64,000 bases of DNA from positions 1 through 64,000 of the forward strand of contig NZ_CP120733.1 of NCBI RefSeq assembly GCF_029542625.1. The letters run 5' to 3'. This document shows, piece after piece, positions 9,740-18,520 of the stretch. The stretch comes from Tepidibacter hydrothermalis (GTDB lineage Bacteria > Bacillota > Clostridia > Peptostreptococcales > Peptostreptococcaceae). Under the pieces are notes generated by a model. The model was given only the letters and a program-made list of their open reading frames with translations, was not told the DNA's origin and did no database searches. Within the stretch, counting starts at the first letter, position 1. The number at the start of each line of letters is the position of its first letter. The translations under genes were made by a program, and so were the position numbers.

Positions 9740-10864
9740 ATGAAAAAAGTAATAATTTGCATATTAATTTTTATATCTACTTCATTGACTACATTTGCTG
9801 AGGATAATTATAATCAGCCTCTTATAGTAATCAATGAAGACTTAATATATTATGAGAACAGCTCTCCTCAGATAAAGTGTGGAACTACATTTGTTCCTAT
9901 AAGGATGTTTGCAACATCTATAGAGGGAATTATAAAGTGGGATGAAGAGGAGGATACAGCGACTATAATAAAGGGTGATAAAAAGATAGAAATAGATTTT
10001 GATAATGAAATAATAATAACTAATGATGGTAACTGTATTATATGCAATATGTATGTAGAAGATGGATATTTTATGATACCGTTTAAATCTATAGCAAGTT
10101 ATTTTGGATATACAGTTTCTTATATAGAGAGTGATAATATAATAAGGGCTACTGATAATGACGCAGTTATAAGTGATGAAAGCTTAATTGAGAAATTAAA
10201 AAATAAAATTTTTAAGTGTAGAAACAAAAACAATAATAAAGAAGAACAAAAGGTAGCTTATCTAACTTTCGATGATGGACCATCTTCATATACTCATGAT
10301 ATACTCACAACTCTTAAAAAATACAATTCAAGTGCAACTTTTTTTGTATTATCAAGTAGCATACAAAGATATCCAGATAAACTAGAAATGATAGTTGAAG
10401 GAGGACATAGTATAGGTCTTCATGGAGTAAGTCATGATGTAAAACAAATTTATAAATCACCTGTAAGTTTAGTTACAGAGATGCAAAAGGATTCTGAGGT
10501 TGTTATGAGCGAGATAGGTTTCACATCAAACCTTATAAGAACTCCATATGGAAGTTTTCCTTATCTAACTAAAGAATATAGAGATGCTTGTGTGAGACAA
10601 GGGTACAAAATATGGGACTGGAATGTAGACAGTAAAGACGCACTTGGGAAAGATGTAAAACCTAGCATAATAATAAAAAATGTAATAAAACAAGTTGAGC
10701 AACACGAAAAAAATAATGTAGAACCTATAATCCTTATGCACGAGACATCTAATTCATCTATCGCTCTTCCTCGAATATTGAATTATTTAACTGAAAATGG
10801 ATATAAAGTTATATCCATAGATTACAATGAAGATCCTGTTAATTTCTGGCATGATCGTAGGTAA
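9740..10864 (+). CDS. Secreted polysaccharide deacetylase with copper-amine-oxidase-like N domain
   Basis: A predicted carbohydrate esterase 4 enzyme acting outside the membrane on N-acetylated glycan, probably peptidoglycan. The 374 residues begin with a signal peptide (~1-20). A stalk domain of the copper-amine-oxidase N-terminal type follows (~25-135; FVPIRMFATSIEGIIKWDEE and the like), a domain common in clostridial wall proteins. The NodB domain (~170-360) has motif 1 TFDDGP, motif 2 HGVSHD (His-x3-His metal ligands), motif 3 RTPYGS, the WDWN line and LMHET near the end, so all catalytic motifs look intact. AAAGGGAG precedes the ATG. It stands between prsA and spoVT, which are adjacent in many relatives, so it looks inserted together with the flanking repeats. 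The true substrate is not visible from sequence. Confidence 0.88.
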   Translation: MKKVIICILIFISTSLTTFAEDNYNQPLIVINEDLIYYENSSPQIKCGTTFVPIRMFATSIEGIIKWDEEEDTATIIKGDKKIEIDFDNEIIITNDGNCIICNMYVEDGYFMIPFKSIASYFGYTVSYIESDNIIRATDNDAVISDESLIEKLKNKIFKCRNKNNNKEEQKVAYLTFDDGPSSYTHDILTTLKKYNSSATFFVLSSSIQRYPDKLEMIVEGGHSIGLHGVSHDVKQIYKSPVSLVTEMQKDSEVVMSEIGFTSNLIRTPYGSFPYLTKEYRDACVRQGYKIWDWNVDSKDALGKDVKPSIIIKNVIKQVEQHEKNNVEPIILMHETSNSSIALPRILNYLTENGYKVISIDYNEDPVNFWHDRR

Positions 10865-10956
10865 TTAAAATAATTTAACATAGGTGGAAAATTTTTTGTA
10901 TATTTTTTTACTTTTGGTAAAAAATATATTTACACATATATTATGGAGGGATGAAC

Positions 10957-11496
10957 ATGAGAGCTACAGGAATTGTTAGAAGAATAGATGATCTAGGTAG
11001 AGTTGTTATACCAAAAGAGATAAGAAGAACACTTAGAATAAGAGAAGGAGATCCTCTTGAAATATTTACTGCAAAGGATGGAGAAGTAATACTTAAAAAA
11101 TATTCTCCTATTGGAGAAATGAATGAATTTGCACAGGAGTATAGTGAAACACTAGCTGAATATACTGGATTTGGAGTTGTTATAACTGACTTAGACAGTG
11201 TAATATCAGTATCTAGATTATCTAAAAAAGAATACAAAGATAAGGCTATAAGTCAAGAATTAGAAGACTTAATAGAGAGTAGAGCATCAAATCTTGTTAA
11301 GGACAATAAAACGGTTCCTGTATTTAAAGGAGACTCGACAGAGTATAATAACCAAGTTATAATGCCTATAATAAGTGAAAGTGGAGATGCAGTTGGTTCT
11401 ATTATAGTTGCAAACAAAGAAGAAGGTGAAATAGCTGAAATTGATGAAAAATTAATAAAGGTTGCAGCTTCTTTCTTAGGAAAACAAGTTCAGTAA
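10957..11496 (+). CDS. spoVT: Stage V sporulation protein T, AbrB-type regulator
   Basis: A forespore transcription regulator that tunes sigma-G-dependent genes. The 179-residue product has an AbrB/SpoVT DNA-binding domain (~1-52), with ATGIVRRIDDLGRVVIPKEI almost unchanged from Bacillus, and a C-terminal GAF-like domain (~60-178). GGAGGG at 10945-10950 fits ATG 10957; ATG 10951 would overlap it. It is followed by a terminator and then the flippase genes, as in the standard block. Confidence 0.96.
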   Translation: MRATGIVRRIDDLGRVVIPKEIRRTLRIREGDPLEIFTAKDGEVILKKYSPIGEMNEFAQEYSETLAEYTGFGVVITDLDSVISVSRLSKKEYKDKAISQELEDLIESRASNLVKDNKTVPVFKGDSTEYNNQVIMPIISESGDAVGSIIVANKEEGEIAEIDEKLIKVAASFLGKQVQ

Positions 11497-11506
11497 TAGT
11501 AGAATA

Positions 11507-11543
11507 AAAAGGAGAGCCAGTAAAGGTGACTCCTTTTATTTTT
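11507..11543 (+). terminator. Rho-independent terminator after spoVT
   Basis: AAAAGGAG (11507-11514) pairs with CTCCTTTT (11530-11537), with a further CC/GG pair inside, followed by ATTTTTG. Confidence 0.8.
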
Positions 11544-11639
11544 GTTAATTAATTCGTACTTATAGATATAAATCTTAAAATGTGATATATTAAAAATTGG
11601 TTTATATAATTGACTTCTTAATGATTGGGGGGGAGTAAA

Positions 11640-13229
11640 GTGACAAAAAATTCATTTTTAAAAGGTGCATTTATATTAGGAATGGCAGGTGTTGTAGCTA
11701 ATGTTTTAGGGGCTATATTTAGAATACCTCTTGGAAGGATAATAGGATCTGAAGGTATGGGTTATTATCAAGCTGTGTTTCCTATATATATAATGTTACT
11801 TAATATTTCAGCAGCGGGATTTCCTACTGCAATATCACAACTTGTATCTCAAAAAATAGCGCTGAACGATTATAATGGCGCTCACAATATATTCAAAACA
11901 TCGTTTTTAGTATTATTTTCAGTTGGTTTTATAAGTTTTTTGATACTGTTTGTTGGAGCAGATTATATTGTAAATAATATACAAAAAAATCCAAAAGCAT
12001 ATTGGAGTATGAGAGCAACAGCTCCAGCATTATTACTAGTTCCAATAATGTCTACGTTTAGGGGATATTTTCAAGGAAGACAGGATATGGCTCCTACTGC
12101 TGTATCTCAGATAATGGAGCAGTTGGGTAGGGTAGCTATAGGTATATGTTTGGCATTTATATTACTTCCAAAAGGAACTGAATTTGCAGCAGCAGGGGCA
12201 TCGTTTGGAGCAACAACTGGTACAATACTTGGAACTCTTTACATAGTATCTGTTTACATAAAGAAAAAAAGTACAATAAAAGAAGAAATAAATAGTAGTA
12301 AAGTATATGATCAAGAAACTAAGTCTCAAATAGTAAAGAAAATTCTTTCGATAGCAATACCTATAACAATAGGAAGTACAATACTTCCTATAATGAATCT
12401 TATAGATTCTGGTATGGTTGTAGGAAGACTTCAATCTATAGGATATTCATATGATGAATCTAATATGTTATATGGACAATTAACGGGTATGGCAGCATCT
12501 CTTATCAACTTTCCATATACTATAACTACTGCTCTTAGTATGAGCATGGTTCCATCTATATCGCATTTTTACACTGTAAAGGATAATATAGGATTAACTA
12601 ATAATATAAAGACTGGAGTTAGAGTTGCACTGCTTATTGGACTTCCAGCGTCATTTGGACTAGCAGTACTTTCAACTCCTATAATGCAAATGCTCTATCC
12701 AAATGAACCATCATCAGTTGGACAAATGCTTTTATATTTGTCTATGTGTGTGGTTTTACTTGGAATTATTCAAGCCTTTACTGCTATACTTCAAGGAATG
12801 GAAAAAACACATATACCTGTAATTAATTTATCTATAGGTGCTATATTTAAGGTTGCGTTGACATATATATTAATAGCTGTGCCCAATCTGAACGTCAAAG
12901 GAGCACCAGTAGCATCTTTAATATCTTATATAGTTATACTGATACTTAATTATAGATACATAAAAAAACACGTTAAGGTAGAATTTAATCCGATATACTT
13001 CATAGTAAAGCCTTTAATGTCCGCAACTATCATGGCTGTACTTGTAAGTATTTCTTACAATAGTGTATCGATTTTATTAGGAAATACAGTGGCTTGCCTT
13101 GTATCTGTAATAGTTGGAGGAATTGGATATGGATTAGCGCTTATAAAGACTAATAGTATATCCAAGGAAGAAATACTTATGATGCCTAAAGGAGAAAAAT
13201 TATATAAGATTGTAAGTAAGATTAGTTAA
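11640..13229 (+). CDS. SpoVB/YabM-type lipid flippase (MOP superfamily), first of a tandem pair
   Basis: A polytopic inner-membrane protein of 529 residues with about 14 TM helices, of the polysaccharide/lipid-linked-oligosaccharide exporter group that contains SpoVB, YabM and MurJ. Such proteins move lipid-linked wall precursors across the membrane, in sporulating bacteria often for spore cortex (family knowledge). Sequence marks: GAIFRIPLGRIIGSEGMGYY, FRGYFQGRQDM, and an INFPYTITTALSMSMVPSIS helix. GTG 11640 is taken as the start because GGGGGGAG lies just upstream and the paralogue starts at the same place (S/T-K-N-S-F-L-K-G). Its location between spoVT and mazG corresponds to yabM of Bacillus. 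It is followed after 15 bases by its paralogue. Confidence 0.9.
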   Translation: MTKNSFLKGAFILGMAGVVANVLGAIFRIPLGRIIGSEGMGYYQAVFPIYIMLLNISAAGFPTAISQLVSQKIALNDYNGAHNIFKTSFLVLFSVGFISFLILFVGADYIVNNIQKNPKAYWSMRATAPALLLVPIMSTFRGYFQGRQDMAPTAVSQIMEQLGRVAIGICLAFILLPKGTEFAAAGASFGATTGTILGTLYIVSVYIKKKSTIKEEINSSKVYDQETKSQIVKKILSIAIPITIGSTILPIMNLIDSGMVVGRLQSIGYSYDESNMLYGQLTGMAASLINFPYTITTALSMSMVPSISHFYTVKDNIGLTNNIKTGVRVALLIGLPASFGLAVLSTPIMQMLYPNEPSSVGQMLLYLSMCVVLLGIIQAFTAILQGMEKTHIPVINLSIGAIFKVALTYILIAVPNLNVKGAPVASLISYIVILILNYRYIKKHVKVEFNPIYFIVKPLMSATIMAVLVSISYNSVSILLGNTVACLVSVIVGGIGYGLALIKTNSISKEEILMMPKGEKLYKIVSKIS

Positions 13230-13244
13230 AAATGGAGGGGTAAT

Positions 13245-14837
13245 ATGAGCAAAAATTCCTTTTTAAAAGGAGCTTTTATATTAGGTGTAGCGGGTATAAT
13301 TGTCAAAATACTTGGAGCATTTTTTAGAATACCTCTTGGAAGAATAATAGGATCGGAAGGTATGGGATATTATCAAAGTGCATATCCTGTATACGTTTTA
13401 CTTCTTACTATATCATCTGCTGGTTTTCCAGCAGCTATATCAAAGCTTGTATCAGAAAAGATAGCTGTTAACGATTATAGAGGGGCGCATAGGATATTTA
13501 AGGTGTCTTTTATAGCTCTTATATTAACTGGAATAGTAACCTTTTCTATACTTTACTTTGGAGCTGATTACATAGTATCTTACATGAAAAATCCAAAGGC
13601 TTATCAGTCTATGATGGCTATATCTCCAGCTTTATTATTTGTACCTATAATGGCAGGATTTAGAGGGTATTTTCAGGGAAGACAGAATATGACTCCAACT
13701 GCTATATCTCAGATAGTTGAGCAGCTTTTTAGGGTTGGACTTGGTCTGTATCTCGCATTTGTATTTCTTCCTAAGGGAACTGAACATGCAGCAGCTGGAG
13801 CTTCGTTTGGGGCGACATCAGGAGCGTTTGTTGGAAGTTTGTTTATGATAATTATGTACATTGCAAATAGTAAGAAGATAAAAAGAGAACTATGTTATAA
13901 TTCTTCAAAAAGAAGAGAGAGTACTAAGCAAATAATAAATAAGCTATTGATAATAGCTGTACCTATAACTATAGGAAGTGCTATTATGCCTATTATGAAT
14001 ATGATAGATGCTGCTATGGTTATGAGAAGACTTCAAGATGGAGGAGCTACATATCTTGAAGCTACTAAGCTTTATGGTCAGTTAACAGGAATGGCAGCAA
14101 CCTTAATCAACCTTCCTCAGGTGCTTACTATGGCACTTTCTATGAGTCTTGTACCTGTTATATCTCATTCGTTTGCTATAAACGATATGAACAAAGCAAA
14201 GACAGATATAAAAGCTGGTGTTAGAGTAGCTCTTCTTATAGGACTTCCTGCAGGATTTGGTCTTGCATCTTTATCAACTCCTATAATGCAGATGCTTTAT
14301 CCTAAAGAACCATCTTCAGTAGGTCAAATATTATTGTTTTTATCTATGGGAGTAATATTTTTGAGTTTAATTCAAACTTTAACGGGTATACTTCAAGGTA
14401 TGGCAAAGGCTTATATACCAGTTGTAAACTTATTCATAGGGGCTATGGCAAAGGTCATTATAAGTTATACATTAATACCTATTCCTTGGTTTAATGTTAA
14501 AGGTGCTGCTATTGGAACGGTAAGTGCGTATATAGTAGCAACTGTACTTAATTTGTATTATTTAAAGAAAAATATAGATATAAAGTTTGGTTTTAAAGAT
14601 TTTGTATTGAAACCTTTGCTATCAGTTATTATAATGAGTATATGTGCGATATTTACATATAATATTTTATATGGATTGTTTGGAAATTCAGTGTCTTGTC
14701 TTGGAGCTATAACTTTAGCAGGATTTGTATATGGTATAATGCTTCTGTTGACAAAGGCCATTACTAAACAAGAGATTTTGATGATGCCAAAAGGAAAGTT
14801 AATTTATAAGATTCTTCATAAGGCTAGATTGATATAA
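13245..14837 (+). CDS. SpoVB/YabM-type lipid flippase (MOP superfamily), second of a tandem pair
   Basis: A paralogue of the preceding gene with the same length (530 residues), the same topology and the same signature segments (FRIPLGRIIGSEGMGYYQ, FRGYFQGRQNM, PIMQMLYPKEPSSVGQ). It starts at ATG 13245 with GGAGGGG upstream. The two proteins are clearly homologous over their whole lengths but well diverged, so this is an old tandem duplication. Both probably move lipid-linked glycan precursors; whether they split roles (cortex against another polymer) cannot be read from the sequence. The end is followed by TTAAGAC..GTCTTAA (14853-14880), a weak hairpin, then a composite repeat. Confidence 0.9.
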   Translation: MSKNSFLKGAFILGVAGIIVKILGAFFRIPLGRIIGSEGMGYYQSAYPVYVLLLTISSAGFPAAISKLVSEKIAVNDYRGAHRIFKVSFIALILTGIVTFSILYFGADYIVSYMKNPKAYQSMMAISPALLFVPIMAGFRGYFQGRQNMTPTAISQIVEQLFRVGLGLYLAFVFLPKGTEHAAAGASFGATSGAFVGSLFMIIMYIANSKKIKRELCYNSSKRRESTKQIINKLLIIAVPITIGSAIMPIMNMIDAAMVMRRLQDGGATYLEATKLYGQLTGMAATLINLPQVLTMALSMSLVPVISHSFAINDMNKAKTDIKAGVRVALLIGLPAGFGLASLSTPIMQMLYPKEPSSVGQILLFLSMGVIFLSLIQTLTGILQGMAKAYIPVVNLFIGAMAKVIISYTLIPIPWFNVKGAAIGTVSAYIVATVLNLYYLKKNIDIKFGFKDFVLKPLLSVIIMSICAIFTYNILYGLFGNSVSCLGAITLAGFVYGIMLLLTKAITKQEILMMPKGKLIYKILHKARLI

Positions 14838-14885
14838 ATAAGTTATAAAAAAATTAAGACTGACAGCTAAATTTAGGTCTTAAGC

Positions 14886-15182
14886 CAAAAATAAAGATTA
14901 TAAAAATACCGCTCATGTGTTAAATATTTTTATAAAATTAAGCATTATATCTTATTGAATATGCTAAAAGTTCTAAAACTTCATCCTTATAAGTCTGGAG
15001 TTAAGAACTTAACAGCTTCTGGATTGGCTTACCCACAGGGCACACGCAACTAAAAATTCAGTTGGAACAAAAACTCCATCTGAATTAAGTTTCGCTTTAT
15101 TAACGTAGTTTAACAGCATAATCTAAGTTTAATAGTAAAATCTTAACCAAAAGTAGTTAACATTTTAATGAGCATAATTTTT
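14886..15182 (+). repeat. Composite hairpin element: type I left arm, type II right arm, with insertion
   Basis: The left part (to ~14978) follows copy 1 (AAAATACCGCTCATGTGTTA, then TTATTGAATATGCTAAAAGT). The right part (from ~15102) follows the type II copies (TTTAACAGCATAATCTAAGT and AAAAGTAGTTAACATTTTAA). The tip core with CTCCC..GGTCAGAC is replaced by ~130 bp of another repeat. This fills most of the 14838-15297 gap, where I see no gene. Confidence 0.75.
14966..15100. repeat. Second repeat family, copy inside the composite hairpin element
   Basis: Matches 40430-40556 in reverse complement: ACAGCTTCTGGATTGG, then AAAAATTCA.TTGGAA.AAAA and ACTCCATCTGAATTAAGTTT are shared. The segment between (ACCCACAGGGCACACGCAAC) is not shared, so the two copies differ by an indel. 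Confidence 0.7.
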
Positions 15183-15297
15183 AAGTGTAGTTCTTAAATT
15201 CACATTAGAATAAAAACAAAGTTTAAATAAACATTTTATAATAAATACTTTAAAATAATCTTTGATTATTTTTGAAAAATGTATAGAAGGTGAAAAA

Positions 15298-16746
15298 ATG
15301 GGAAGTATTCATATAATAGGGTTAGGTCCTGGAGAGTTTGATTTATTAAGCTTTGGAGCCTATAATAAATTAAAAAATGGGTTTAATATATATTTTAGAA
15401 CTAATAAGCATCCTGTTGTGGATGATTTGATAAAAGAAGGAATACAGTTTGAATCACTGGATTACTTTTATGAGAAAGAGAAGGATTTTGATAAAGTATA
15501 TAAAAGTATAAGTGAGTATATAATAAATAAGGGTAAAAATGACGATATAATATATGCCGTTCCTGGTCATCCTAGGGTTGCTGAGAAAACAGTTGAGATA
15601 ATACAAAGTTATGCAGATGAAAACAATATAGATATAAATGTAATACCTTCTATGAGTTTTGTTGATGCTATGTTTGATTTTTTACAGGTAGATCCTGTTC
15701 ATGGATTTAAGCTTATAGATGCTTTTAATATAAAAAATGAGAAAATAGATATAGATTCGAGTTTGATAATAACTCAAGTTTATGATAAATTTATAGCATC
15801 CGACGTTAAATTAAATCTTATGAATTACTATGACGATGAACAAGATGTGTATATAGTAAAAGGAGCAGGTATCAAAAACTTAGAGCAAAAACATAAGGTT
15901 AAGCTTTATGAGCTAGACAGGCTAGATGAATTTGATTATTTAACTAGTTTATACGTTCCAATAGCTTCCGTTAAGAAGTACAAGGATATATTTGATCTTC
16001 AAAACATAATGCAGACTTTAAGAGGAGAGGGTGGTTGTGATTGGGACAAAAAGCAAACACATGAAACTCTTAAAAAGTATTTGATTGAAGAGGCGTATGA
16101 AGTAGTTGATAGTATAGAAAAAGATGATATAGACGAGTTGATAGAAGAACTAGGAGATGTACTTTTACAGGTAGTATTTCACTCTCAAATAGGCAGTGAG
16201 GAAGGATATTTTAATTTTAAGGATGTAACTACAGGTATATGTGAAAAGCTTATATTTAGACATCCTCATGTATTCTCAGATGCCAATTTTGAAGAAGATG
16301 AGTTCATTAAGAAATGGGAAGAACTTAAGAAGGAAGAAAAAGGTGAAACTACAGTAACTGAAAGTTTACAAAGAATACCTAACTCTCTTCCAGCTTTAAT
16401 AAAATCTACTAAGGTACAAAAAAAAGCTGCTCTTGTAGGTTTTGATTGGGACAATATTGATGATGTCTACAAAAAAATACAAGAAGAGTACAAAGAAGTT
16501 GTTGACGCGAGTAGACTCGGCAATATACAATACATAGAGGAAGAAATAGGCGATCTATTGTTCTCTGTAGTTAATTTGGCAAGATTTCTCAAAATAGATT
16601 CAGAGCAAGCTCTTAATAAAACTACTCAGAAATTTATAAAAAGGTTTAGTTTTATAGAAGAGTGTGCTATAAAAATGGACAAACAGTTAGAGAATATGAC
16701 TCTTGAAGAAATGGATGAACTTTGGAATAAAGCAAAGAAGCTTTAA
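15298..16746 (+). CDS. mazG: Nucleoside triphosphate pyrophosphohydrolase MazG fused to tetrapyrrole methylase domain (YabN type)
   Basis: 482 residues. An N-terminal SAM-dependent tetrapyrrole methylase fold (~1-220; IHIIGLGPGE, YAVPGHPRVAE) is followed by two MazG units. The first has the metal-binding pattern EEAYEVVDS...ELGDVLLQVVFH (~265-300); the second has EEYKEVVDA...EEIGDLLFSVV (~400-430). MazG hydrolyses non-canonical or excess NTPs to NMP and pyrophosphate. The methylase part is of unknown substrate in this family. ATG 15298 follows GAAGGTG; the longer frame from 15262 lacks a site and adds a non-homologous tail. This gene keeps its normal place between the flippase and hup. Confidence 0.94.
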   Translation: MGSIHIIGLGPGEFDLLSFGAYNKLKNGFNIYFRTNKHPVVDDLIKEGIQFESLDYFYEKEKDFDKVYKSISEYIINKGKNDDIIYAVPGHPRVAEKTVEIIQSYADENNIDINVIPSMSFVDAMFDFLQVDPVHGFKLIDAFNIKNEKIDIDSSLIITQVYDKFIASDVKLNLMNYYDDEQDVYIVKGAGIKNLEQKHKVKLYELDRLDEFDYLTSLYVPIASVKKYKDIFDLQNIMQTLRGEGGCDWDKKQTHETLKKYLIEEAYEVVDSIEKDDIDELIEELGDVLLQVVFHSQIGSEEGYFNFKDVTTGICEKLIFRHPHVFSDANFEEDEFIKKWEELKKEEKGETTVTESLQRIPNSLPALIKSTKVQKKAALVGFDWDNIDDVYKKIQEEYKEVVDASRLGNIQYIEEEIGDLLFSVVNLARFLKIDSEQALNKTTQKFIKRFSFIEECAIKMDKQLENMTLEEMDELWNKAKKL

Positions 16747-16862
16747 AATTAAGTTAAAACTTTATCGTAAAGAAGGAGTTTTTGAAAAAAGCTAGAATTA
16801 AAAGTTTATGTGAGTTATTTAAAAATTTAAATAAAAAGAAAATACATAAGGAGGTAGTTACT

Positions 16863-17141
16863 GTGAACAAAGCTGAATTAGTAGCTAAAATGGCTGAATA
16901 TAGTGGATTAACTAAGAAGGATGCAGAATCAGGACTTAACGCATTTATGAAGTCTGTAGAAGAAGCATTAGTTGAGGGTGAAAAGGTTCAATTAGTTGGA
17001 TTTGGAACTTTCGAAACAAGAGAAAGAGCTGCAAGACAAGGTAGAAACCCAAGAAACCCAGAGCAAGTTATAGAAATACCTGCATCTAAGGCTCCAGTTT
17101 TCAAAGCTGGAAAAGGTCTTAAGGATACTGTAAATAAATAA
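16863..17141 (+). CDS. hup: DNA-binding protein HU
   Basis: A histone-like dimer that bends and compacts DNA. From GTG 16863 it is 92 residues, the usual HU length, starting [20 protein letters not shown] and containing [20 protein letters not shown] and the RNP arm tip (GRNPRNPEQ). AAGGAGGT at 16848-16855 fixes this start. The frame stays open upstream to a TTG at 16782 that also has AAGGAG before it, which would add a basic 27-residue tail; I regard this as less likely. It stands between mazG and rqcP. Confidence 0.95.
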   Translation: MNKAELVAKMAEYSGLTKKDAESGLNAFMKSVEEALVEGEKVQLVGFGTFETRERAARQGRNPRNPEQVIEIPASKAPVFKAGKGLKDTVNK

Positions 17142-17146
17142 TATAT

Positions 17147-17177
17147 AAAAAAAAGTGTGGATAATCCACACTTTTTT
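17147..17177 (+). terminator. Rho-independent terminator after hup
   Basis: AAGTGTGGA, loop TAA, TCCACACTT, with A-run and T-run on the two sides (17147-17177). It would act on both strands and separates the highly expressed hup from rqcP. Confidence 0.92.
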
Positions 17178-17202
17178 AATATGAACATTTAGGAGGTGCG
17201 TT

Positions 17203-17445
17203 ATGAGATTAGATAAGTATCTTAAGGTTTCAAGACTTATAAAGAGAAGAACTGTAGCTAAGGAAGCGTGTGATAAGGGAATTATAAGCATTAATGATAA
17301 GGTAGCTAAGTCTTCTACTGTTGTAAGTGTTGGAGATATTATAAAAATAAGATTTGGAGAAAGAGTTACTACTGTTAAGGTAGTAGAGATAAAAGAGCAT
17401 GTACTTAAAAATGATGCAAAAGAAATGTATGAAGTTATAGCATAA
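17203..17445 (+). CDS. rqcP: S4-domain RNA-binding protein RqcP (YabO/Hsp15 type)
   Basis: An 80-residue protein made of a single S4 domain ([20 protein letters not shown], then [13 protein letters not shown] and [10 protein letters not shown]). In Bacillus RqcP works with RqcH on the 50S subunit during ribosome quality control, helping add alanine tails to stalled chains. The location between hup and yabP is the conserved one. AGGAGGTG at 17191 precedes the ATG. Confidence 0.93.
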   Translation: MRLDKYLKVSRLIKRRTVAKEACDKGIISINDKVAKSSTVVSVGDIIKIRFGERVTTVKVVEIKEHVLKNDAKEMYEVIA

Positions 17446-17522
17446 ACACTAAGTTCCCTTCATAAATTTAATATATAGAAGTTAATTCTATATCAATTAA
17501 GTTTTATATGGAGGGATTTTTT

Positions 17523-17780
17523 ATGGATCATTTACTCAATATGAAAAATAGAGAAGAAATGAGCTTGTGCGGTATTGAACATATTTATTCTTTTAATGAT
17601 ACGAAAATAGAGCTAAGAACTGTTTCTGGAGATGTATCAATACAGGGAGAAAACTTAGACATGGGCAAACTCAGTATAGAAGACGGTATGGTAAATATAA
17701 AGGGAAATATTAATTCCATAGTGTACTCTAAGATATCTAAAAGGGATGAGGAAGGCTTTTTAAAGAAGCTATTTAAATAA
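17523..17780 (+). CDS. yabP: Sporulation protein YabP
   Basis: An 85-residue YabP/YqfC-type protein made in the mother cell during sporulation (family knowledge). GGAGGG at 17510-17515 supports ATG 17523 rather than ATG 17508, which overlaps it. Signature stretches are REEMSLCGIEHIYSFNDTKI and RTVSGDVSIQGENLDMGKLS. It ends 2 bases before yabQ, so the two are translationally coupled. The precise biochemical role is unknown. Confidence 0.92.
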   Translation: MDHLLNMKNREEMSLCGIEHIYSFNDTKIELRTVSGDVSIQGENLDMGKLSIEDGMVNIKGNINSIVYSKISKRDEEGFLKKLFK

Positions 17781-17782
17781 TT

Positions 17783-18190
17783 ATGTATCCATCTGAAGAG
17801 ATATATATACTGTTTGTTACTGTCTATGGTGGTATTTTAATGGGAATAATATATGATTTTTACAGAGGGTTAAGGTGTAATATAAATAACAATAAGGTTA
17901 TAAGGTGTGTAGAAGATATTTTATTCTGGGTAATAATAACCATAATAAGCTTTTTGATACTTCATAGAGCTAATTCTTATGATCTTAGATATTATAATTT
18001 TACAGGATTTATAGTTGGTGTTGTGATCTACTTTAATACGGTCAGTAAATATATACTTAGTTTTTTATGTAGACTTATAAAAACTATAATATCCGTAATA
18101 ACAAACCTATATTATCTAATAATATATCCTATTCATTTTGCATTTGATGTTATAATGTATATAGGGTTTAAGCAGTTTAGAAAACGATGA
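17783..18190 (+). CDS. yabQ: Spore cortex biosynthesis protein YabQ
   Basis: A 135-residue membrane protein with about four hydrophobic helices (YILFVTVYGGILMGIIYDFY at the start, then IIISFLIL-like, FIVGVVIYF and YLIIYPIHFAFDVIMYIGF). In Bacillus it is needed for cortex formation in the outer forespore membrane. There is no clear ribosome site; the start lies 2 bases after the yabP stop, suggesting coupling. Confidence 0.88.
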   Translation: MYPSEEIYILFVTVYGGILMGIIYDFYRGLRCNINNNKVIRCVEDILFWVIITIISFLILHRANSYDLRYYNFTGFIVGVVIYFNTVSKYILSFLCRLIKTIISVITNLYYLIIYPIHFAFDVIMYIGFKQFRKR

Positions 18191-18205
18191 TATTTGGGGG
18201 ATAAA

Positions 18206-18520
18206 ATGAAAACTAGAAAAACTAAAAAGAAGAAATTTAATATATATATGTTGATTTTTAAGGTGTTTGTATTATTCACAGTATGCTCATCTGCTTATAG
18301 TGTAATAAATCAAGGTATGGTAATAAGAGAATATAAAAAAGAGATAAAATCTTTAAAAGAGCAGATAAAACAAGAAGATGAGAATATAAAAAAAGTTAAA
18401 GCCGAGATTGAGAACTATAAAACAGATGAGTATATAGAGAAAATAGCTAGAGAAAAACTTAAAATGGTAAAACCAGGAGAAATCATATATATAGATATTA
18501 ACAAAAGAGAGGTAGAATAA
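18206..18520 (+). CDS. divIC: Septum formation initiator, DivIC/FtsB family
   Basis: A bitopic division protein of 104 residues: a basic cytoplasmic tail (KTRKTKKKKF), one TM helix (~14-36), then an extracytoplasmic coiled coil (~45-85) and the short YIEKIAREKLKMVKPGE motif typical of DivIC/FtsL partners. It forms the FtsL-DivIB-DivIC type complex at the septum. ATG 18206 follows TTTGGGGG. The stop codon overlaps the start of the next gene by one base. Confidence 0.9.
   Translation: MKTRKTKKKKFNIYMLIFKVFVLFTVCSSAYSVINQGMVIREYKKEIKSLKEQIKQEDENIKKVKAEIENYKTDEYIEKIAREKLKMVKPGEIIYIDINKREVE

Noticed and set aside
12162-12434. Minus-strand open frame inside the flippase gene
   Set aside because: Low-complexity Tyr/Ser/Cys-rich translation with no ribosome site; a shadow of the coding strand.
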